Source: Owenweeksia sp048267305 (GTDB lineage Bacteria > Bacteroidota > Bacteroidia > Flavobacteriales > Schleiferiaceae). From it: a stretch of 64,000 nucleotides of DNA. Location: NCBI GenBank assembly GCA_048267305.1, contig JBLWXT010000004.1:124001-188000 (forward strand). Reading direction: 5' to 3'. This document shows positions 59,010 to 64,000 of the stretch, in pieces. Each line of letters begins with the position of its first letter. The first letter of the stretch is position 1. The translations under genes were made by a program, and so were the position numbers. The notes beneath the pieces were generated by a model. The model was not told where the DNA came from and did not search any database. It saw only the letters and a program-made list of their open reading frames with translations.

Positions 59010-61139
59010 TCAAACCTCCTTCATACTCAACTGTATCCTGTTTCGCGGGATATCCACTTCCACAACTTTTACGGTTACCTGTTGCTGCAGGCGCACAACT
59101 TCGTTGGGGTCGCTAACGAAACGGTCGGCCAGTTGCGAAACATGCACCAGGCCGTCTTGTTTAACACCGATATCCACAAAAGCGCCAAACTGGGTAATGT
59201 TAGTTACAATTCCTTGAAGTACAATTCCTTCACTCAGATCTTCCACTTTTCGAATGTTGGGATCAAAGGAAAAAACCTTGGCTTTTCCACGCGGATCACG
59301 GCCAATTTTTCCAAGTTCAGAGGTGATATCTTTAAGAGTAGGTATGCCTATAGCCTTAGTAACATAGCGGCTCAGATCCATTTCATCCAGTTTTTTAATG
59401 GCGCCAATGAGTGACGAAACCCGTCTGTTCAGATCTTTCGCCATTTTTTCCACTATAGCATAGCTCTCGGGGTGTACTGCCGAGTTATCCAAAGGATTAA
59501 CCCCACCTGGTATGCGAAGGAAACCCGCACTTTGCTCATAGGCTTTGGGTCCAAGTCCGCTTACCTTCTTTAATTCCAAACGAGAAGTAAACGCACCATT
59601 TTCATCGCGATACTTTACAATGTTTTCTGCCAGTTTTGGGCCCAGGCCTGATACATAGGTAAGCAGGTGTTTACTTGCGGTATTGAGGTTTACACCCACC
59701 TGGTTTACGGTACTTTCCACCACCCTGTCCAGGCTGTCCTTTAATTTGTTCTGATCCACATCGTGTTGATATTGGCCAACACCAATACTTTTAGGATCAA
59801 GTTTTACCAATTCAGCCAGTGGATCCATAAGTCTGCGACCTATTGAAACAGCACCACGAACGGTAACATCATAGTTTGGGAATTCTTCACGGCCTACCTT
59901 ACTGGCAGAGTAGATGGAAGCGCCTGCTTCATTTACAGAATATACCTCTACACCATTTGGAATACGTACTTTTTGTTGTACAAAGTCTTCAGTTTCTCTG
60001 CCCGCAGTGCCATTACCTATGGCAATAGCCTGCAGCTTATAGGTTTGCAACAGTCGGCTAACTTTAGATGCAGCCGGCCCTGTAAGAGCTTGCGGAGCAT
60101 GAGGATAAATATTTTCGTTGGTAAGCAATCCACCGTGTTCGTCAAGCGCTACCACCTTACAGCCACTTTTAAAACCAGGGTCAATGGCCAATACGCGTTT
60201 AGGACCAAGGGGTGGGGCCATTAATAACTGTCGCAGGTTTTCGGCAAAAACGGCAATAGCTTCCTCATCAGCTTTTTCCTTACTACTGTTTTTAAACTCA
60301 GTTTCTATAGAAGAACTCAATAGCCTTTTATAGGAATCCTTTGCGGCCAGCTCTACCTGTTCGGCAGCTTCATTTCTTCCTTTTACAAAGATCTTGTTGA
60401 GAATTGTTAAAGCCTCATCTTCATCGGGTAAAATATGCGCGCGCAGCAGACCCTCGGCTTCGGCACGTCTGATGGCAAGTACTCTATGACTGGGACAGCG
60501 TTTCAGCGGCTCTCTAAAATCAAAATAGTCGCGATATTTTTCGGCTTCTTCTTCTTTCCCCTTTATAAGCTTTGAACTGATTTCTGCTGAGCGGCTAAAG
60601 AGCCTGCGTATGGATTCTCTGGCGTAAGCACTTTCATTTATCCATTCGGCCATAATATCCCTGGCTCCAGCCAAGGCATCATCCACCGATTGTACTTCAT
60701 CTTTAACAAACTTCTGAGCAAAGCTCTCTACATCATTAATTTCCTGTTTCATCAGTGTTCCCGCCAAAGGTTCCAAACCTTTTTCACGAGCCACTGAAGC
60801 GCGGGTTTTACGTTTAGGCTTATAGGGCAAGTATAAATCCTCCAACTCAGTTAAACTCCAACTGTCATTTAGTTTGGATTCAAGCTCCGGAGTCAGCATT
60901 TCCTGAGAAGCAATGCTTTCCAGTATACTTTGCCTGCGCTTTTCAATCTCCTCAAGCTTTTTCAGCTCTTGCTGAATATCACCAATCTGAACTTCATCAA
61001 GGCTACCTGTGGCTTCTTTTCTATAGCGAGAGATAAAAGGCACTGTACCACCTTCCTCCAAAAGAGAGACCGTGTTTTGTACCTGTTTTAAAGGAATGTT
61101 GAGGTTTTTGGAAATGATGGGAAGCAGAACTGTGGACAT
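59010..61139 (-). CDS. tex: Tex-family RNA-binding transcription accessory protein
   Basis: A 709-residue Tex protein, an SPT6-like factor acting on RNA polymerase and RNA. Order: Tex N-terminal helical domain (about 1-190), YqgF-like domain (RVLAIDPGFKSGCKVVALD, about 316-334; IAIGNGTAGRET), the hallmark SIGRRLMDPLAELVKLDPKSIGVGQYQHD (about 428-456), HhH motifs (HLLTYVSGLGPKLAENIVKYR) and a C-terminal S1 domain (VTNITQFGAFVDIGVKQDGLVHVSQ). Length is normal. The single gene has a full -7 box just upstream. Confidence 0.95.
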   Translation of the reverse strand: MSTVLLPIISKNLNIPLKQVQNTVSLLEEGGTVPFISRYRKEATGSLDEVQIGDIQQELKKLEEIEKRRQSILESIASQEMLTPELESKLNDSWSLTELEDLYLPYKPKRKTRASVAREKGLEPLAGTLMKQEINDVESFAQKFVKDEVQSVDDALAGARDIMAEWINESAYARESIRRLFSRSAEISSKLIKGKEEEAEKYRDYFDFREPLKRCPSHRVLAIRRAEAEGLLRAHILPDEDEALTILNKIFVKGRNEAAEQVELAAKDSYKRLLSSSIETEFKNSSKEKADEEAIAVFAENLRQLLMAPPLGPKRVLAIDPGFKSGCKVVALDEHGGLLTNENIYPHAPQALTGPAASKVSRLLQTYKLQAIAIGNGTAGRETEDFVQQKVRIPNGVEVYSVNEAGASIYSASKVGREEFPNYDVTVRGAVSIGRRLMDPLAELVKLDPKSIGVGQYQHDVDQNKLKDSLDRVVESTVNQVGVNLNTASKHLLTYVSGLGPKLAENIVKYRDENGAFTSRLELKKVSGLGPKAYEQSAGFLRIPGGVNPLDNSAVHPESYAIVEKMAKDLNRRVSSLIGAIKKLDEMDLSRYVTKAIGIPTLKDITSELGKIGRDPRGKAKVFSFDPNIRKVEDLSEGIVLQGIVTNITQFGAFVDIGVKQDGLVHVSQLADRFVSDPNEVVRLQQQVTVKVVEVDIPRNRIQLSMKEV

Positions 61140-61161
61140 TTACTAATCTTTGAATTGGCGG

Positions 61162-61169
61162 CAAAGATA
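61162..61169 (-). promoter_or_regulatory. -7 promoter box for tex
   Basis: Minus strand TATCTTTG, a full match to TAnnTTTG, 22 nt before the ATG. No clear -33 element. Confidence 0.65.
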
Positions 61170-61406
61170 GGGGATGGGAAAAGGGGATTAGGGTCTCTTT
61201 CCTGTTTTTTAGTAATGTCGTTTTTCTCATTCAGTGATGTTTCAAAACCCTTTAACGTTTTTTGGAATGATCAAGCTTGTTATTTTTCACAAAGCAATTT
61301 CGGAGGACAGACTTATGGTTCTGGAAAAAGCGCATCACTGTGTAGCCAATGCCAAGGGGCCGTAATTCAATATATTCAGAAGTATATTTCCTCTGGGAAC
61401 GGTAAG

Positions 61407-62096
61407 CTAGTTTTTAAAAAAGTCTACAATTTTGTTTCTTAACATCCCCACATCCACCTGCTCAATAGGGTGTTTAAAACCTTCAAAAACTTCAAAGGCG
61501 CTATTGGGGATAGAATCGGCTACATTTTTAGATTCTTCAATAGAGACCATATTATCTGCACCACCAACGGTTATATGTACCGGGCAGTTTACTTTGTTGA
61601 ACGCAGCCGGCCTTAGAGCTTCACCATTACCTAAAGCCAGCATCATATCCGCGGTTTTGCGAAGTACATGTTTCCAGTCTTCCGGTGTATGGCGTTCTTT
61701 AAGCTGCTCTGCAAACTTTGGAACTTTCTCCACAATTACATCCGGGTTTAGCATTTTCACTTCCATGGCAGCAGACTCTGGCGACCAGTCAAATTTGGTT
61801 CCGAGAGTCATTATGTGTTTTACCTTGTCGGGATGGCTCATTGCCAGTTTTAAAGCAACATATCCACCCATGCTGTAGCCAAAAATATTTGGAGAAACCA
61901 GTTTTTCATTCTCAATAAATTGGAGAAGGTTTTCGCTAAAATGATCCAGTGAAAATTCTCTATTGATGCTGAGCCCACCATGGCCTTCAAAGTTGAGAGT
62001 ATAAATATCAAAGTGATCTTTGAGCTTATCGCCTAATGGCAGTAATTGGGCTTTGCTGCCCAAGGCACCATGGAGGAGGATTAGGGAAGGTTTCAT
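61407..62096 (-). CDS. alpha/beta hydrolase
   Basis: A 229-residue soluble alpha/beta hydrolase of the BioH/YfbB-like size class. Motifs: LILLHGALGSKAQLL (oxyanion), NFEGHGGLS, NIFGYSMGGYVALKLA (nucleophile Ser in GxSxG, near 92), TVGGADNMV (Asp) and FKHPIEQ (His, near 209). Substrate not predictable. Its end lies 267 nt from the tex start, with no convincing gene between. Confidence 0.88.
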   Translation of the reverse strand: MKPSLILLHGALGSKAQLLPLGDKLKDHFDIYTLNFEGHGGLSINREFSLDHFSENLLQFIENEKLVSPNIFGYSMGGYVALKLAMSHPDKVKHIMTLGTKFDWSPESAAMEVKMLNPDVIVEKVPKFAEQLKERHTPEDWKHVLRKTADMMLALGNGEALRPAAFNKVNCPVHITVGGADNMVSIEESKNVADSIPNSAFEVFEGFKHPIEQVDVGMLRNKIVDFFKN

Positions 62097-62354
62097 CTTA
62101 GTGAATTTAAGAAGCCTAAATTATAACCTTGGCATCAATTCTACACTTTTGAATCTCTAATCTATTTTTTTTAGAATACTTGTCAAGCACGCTGCCAAAC
62201 ATCCCCTTGGTGGCTTTTTTAACCAAAAGACTTTTGAACTTGCTTATTTCAAAATGGCCGGACTTTGAAAAATTGCATTAGTTTTAGTGCGGGGATAGAG
62301 GTGCGGGAAACACCAGGATGTTTAGCCCATTGAATAACAAAAGCCATAGCGTGG

Positions 62355-62374
62355 CTAAACGCAATTGCGTTTAG
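62355..62374. repeat. 20-bp perfect palindrome
   Basis: CTAAACGCAATTGCGTTTAG reads the same on both strands. No T run follows, so it is not a terminator; it looks like a short palindromic element or a protein site. It lies in the 390-nt stretch 62097-62487, which has no gene. Confidence 0.75.
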
Positions 62375-62410
62375 TGAAACGTGGTGTGAAGTTGGAAAAA
62401 AACCAAAAAG

Positions 62411-62435
62411 TATACACCTTTCGAAATTGTGTATA
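62411..62435. promoter_or_regulatory. dyad-symmetric candidate operator 1
   Basis: TATACAC and GTGTATA arms separated by 11 nt, with the palindrome TTTCGAAA at almost the same centre. It is 77-53 nt before the SDR start, where a repressor or activator dimer could act. Confidence 0.55.
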
Positions 62436-62454
62436 ACACAACAATCCTACTCTG

Positions 62455-62474
62455 TATTGATCTTTGTATCAATA
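62455..62474. promoter_or_regulatory. dyad-symmetric candidate operator 2 over the promoter
   Basis: TATTGAT and ATCAATA arms with a 6-nt spacer. The centre holds GATCTTTG, one mismatch from the TAnnTTTG -7 box, so a protein bound here would cover the promoter of the SDR gene. Confidence 0.55.
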
Positions 62475-62487
62475 AAATAAAACAGAG

Positions 62488-63441
62488 ATGAATAAGAATA
62501 ATCAATTTGGCAAAAAGGGATGGACCCCCGACAGAATTAAAGACTTAACCGGTAAAACATTCGTGATAACTGGCACAACCAGCGGTACAGGTTTTGAAAC
62601 TTCACGCATACTCCTCTCTAAAGGTGGAAAAGTAGTGATGCTGAATCGCAACCCGAAGAAAGCGGCAAACACTATCGCAGCTTTAAAAGAAAAATTAGGC
62701 AACACCATCAATGTCATCAACATTACTCTGGATTTGGGTGAACAAGCTTCCGTGAAAAAGGCCGCAGCAGAAGTTTTAGAAAAAGTTGACCGTATTGATG
62801 CCTTAATGTGTAATGGTGCCATCGCACAAGTACCTGCGCAAAAGATCACCAAAGATGGCTGGGAAAGTCAAATGGGGGTAAATTACTTTGGGCACTTTAC
62901 ACTGCAAGCATTATTATTTCCGATGATTAATAAATCGCAGGGACGTATTGTAACTGTAGGTAGTATGGGATACAATATGGGCATTAAGACCATTAACTTT
63001 AACGATTTGAATTGGGACAAAGATTACACCGCTAATGATGCTTATAGTCAAAGTAAATTGGCGCAGATTATGTCCATCTACGAATTACAAAATAGACTCA
63101 ACAAAGCGGGTAATACTGACGTGAAAGCCTATGCTTGCCACCCTGGATCTTCCAGAACCAACCTTATCAATTCAAGTGGAAGCTTGATGATGAAAATGAT
63201 TTTTGGTCTGATGAAATTGTCCCCCCTAACACAACCTGCTGAAAAGGGCGCCTATCCTGAATTGATGTGCGCTACAGAACCAGATTTAGACCAAACGGCT
63301 TTTTATGGTCCAACAGGACGAAGCAATTGGGTCGGGCCAGTTGGACCACATTATATTGCTCCACATACCAAGGATAAAGAAACAGCGAAAGCGTTGTGGG
63401 ACATGTCAGAAAGAGAGACAGGTATTGAATGGAAGATTTAA
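62488..63441 (+). CDS. short-chain dehydrogenase, retinol-dehydrogenase/WWOX-like
   Basis: A 317-residue SDR. The cofactor loop is FVITGTTSGTGFETSRIL (about 29-46; TGxxxGxG), LNRNPKKA suggests NADP preference, the NNAG position reads LMCNGAIAQV, and the catalytic pair is in AYSQSKLAQIM (YxxxK). The C-terminal part is longer than in FabG and ends in a segment rich in Gly, Pro and Trp (FYGPTGRSNWVGPVGPHYIAPH). The substrate is unknown. Its preceding dyads and its co-directional membrane-protein partner suggest a regulated accessory unit. Confidence 0.87.
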   Translation: MNKNNQFGKKGWTPDRIKDLTGKTFVITGTTSGTGFETSRILLSKGGKVVMLNRNPKKAANTIAALKEKLGNTINVINITLDLGEQASVKKAAAEVLEKVDRIDALMCNGAIAQVPAQKITKDGWESQMGVNYFGHFTLQALLFPMINKSQGRIVTVGSMGYNMGIKTINFNDLNWDKDYTANDAYSQSKLAQIMSIYELQNRLNKAGNTDVKAYACHPGSSRTNLINSSGSLMMKMIFGLMKLSPLTQPAEKGAYPELMCATEPDLDQTAFYGPTGRSNWVGPVGPHYIAPHTKDKETAKALWDMSERETGIEWKI

Positions 63442-63468
63442 ATTAGTAACATATAAAACGTATTAGAT

Positions 63469-63981
63469 ATGGATATTTTAAAGGAAGCAATAGGATGGGC
63501 AAAAGCCGAGCTTATTTCCACGCCATTCTTTGTTCTTTTTGGTGTGGCGTTTATGGTGGCTAGTATGAGTTTATGGCAATTGGGGAAAACCGATCTGGCC
63601 AAAGCCTATATCATCCCTACCTTAGTGGCAGGTGCTTTATTGACAATTATTGGCCTCGGGCTATTTTTCACCAATAAATCGAGAATTACGCAGTTTGAGA
63701 AAGCTTACCATGAAGATTCAGTGGCGTTTGTTACTTCAGAATTGGAACGTGCCGAAGCGACATTAAAGGAGTATAAAAACATAGTGTTTACGGCAATTCC
63801 ACTCATTATTATAGCCTGTGGCTTGGTTTTACTATTTACTAGCTCAACCATTTGGCGTGCCAGCATGATTACCACCATAGCTATGTTGACAGTAATTTTG
63901 TTCATTGATGGTTTGGCTCATGCCCGAATCAACGAATACAACAAACAATTACTGAAGGTAAATCAAGAATTGAAAAGATAA
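63469..63981 (+). CDS. four-span membrane protein of unknown function
   Basis: A 170-residue membrane protein with four spans (about 18-38, 46-68, 106-124, 130-150), a soluble loop with a coiled-coil tendency (FEKAYHEDSVAFVTSELERAEATLKEYKN, about 76-104) and a basic tail. No known family. It follows the SDR gene by 27 nt in the same direction and is probably co-transcribed. Confidence 0.7.
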   Translation: MDILKEAIGWAKAELISTPFFVLFGVAFMVASMSLWQLGKTDLAKAYIIPTLVAGALLTIIGLGLFFTNKSRITQFEKAYHEDSVAFVTSELERAEATLKEYKNIVFTAIPLIIIACGLVLLFTSSTIWRASMITTIAMLTVILFIDGLAHARINEYNKQLLKVNQELKR

Positions 63982-63982
63982 A

Positions 63983-64000
63983 ATGGAGCATTTCAAAACG
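63983..64000 (+). CDS. possible start of a further gene, cut by window end
   Basis: ATG 63983 follows the previous stop by 1 nt and opens the frame MEHFKT before the window ends. Too short to identify; a third operon member is plausible. Confidence 0.3.

Noticed and set aside
61155..61442. 95-residue plus-strand ORF between tex and the hydrolase gene
   Set aside because: Low-complexity Ser/Phe-rich translation, overlap with the reverse hydrolase end, no homology-like motif and no promoter; taken as chance.
61432..61878. 148-residue ORF opposite the alpha/beta hydrolase
   Set aside because: The minus-strand frame has the full catalytic triad pattern; this is its shadow.
1..64000. tRNA, rRNA, prophage or secretion-system loci
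   Set aside because: Gaps between genes were read for cloverleaf-like or conserved RNA strings and for structural or integrase genes; only the SRP RNA was found.

Overview
The window looks like the chromosome of a marine-type member of the Bacteroidota, most likely Flavobacteriales (for example the Cryomorphaceae/Schleiferiaceae area). This placement is an inference. It rests on repeated TAnnTTTG -7 promoter boxes, lack of clear Shine-Dalgarno sequences, a C-terminal type IX secretion sorting domain, TPR-fused histidine kinases, DUF4199/GT2 neighbours, a YbiT-like ABC-F protein and moderate-to-low GC. There are no rRNA or tRNA genes, no CRISPR array, no transposase and no phage genes.

Positions 1-7000 hold coaE (cut by the window edge), bifunctional nnrDE, a membrane glycosyltransferase-like gene, a Sua5/YrdC gene, a transaldolase and a TPR histidine kinase. 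An SRP RNA gene (about 7151-7244, minus strand) follows. Positions 7350-13500 hold DUF4199, two GT2 glycosyltransferases, a WapI-like protein, a phosphodiesterase, truA and an ABC exporter. Positions 13600-25000 hold small unknown genes, a DPP III-type lipoprotein peptidase, a thioesterase, a T9SS cargo protein, fabG, a VWA-like membrane protein, a prohibitin, PepD and HMG-CoA lyase. Positions 25000-32600 are a patch of small genes. They include two tiny related ORFs missed by ordinary length cut-offs, a GbsR/MarR-type regulator with a perfect operator palindrome over its own promoter and a second matching operator before a small membrane-protein operon, and a DUF1328 gene. Positions 32800-43100 hold a DEAD-box helicase, a giant TraB/GumN protein, DksA-like and GreA-like genes, a PrsW-like protease and an ABC-F ATPase.

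Positions 47600-57300 are the accessory highlight. A probable lipid/polyketide gene cluster encodes an FAD-dependent oxidoreductase, a SAM methyltransferase, a type III polyketide synthase with an intact Cys-His-Asn triad, a FabI-type reductase, a FabZ-type dehydratase, a beta-ketoacyl-ACP synthase and an ACP. The likely logic is that the dedicated carrier-protein enzymes build or modify an acyl chain, the type III synthase extends and cyclises it, and the methyltransferase and flavoenzyme tailor the ring, as in bacterial alkylresorcinol/alkylquinone pathways. The cluster is peppered with short palindromic repeats. One pair of 51-nt direct repeats brackets a GIY-YIG nuclease gene that, with a reversed hydrolase gene, splits the cluster. 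Another repeat block sits in frame inside the dehydratase gene.

Positions 57900-64000 return to core genes (CvfB, Tex, a hydrolase). They end in an SDR plus membrane-protein pair preceded by two dyad-symmetric candidate operators.
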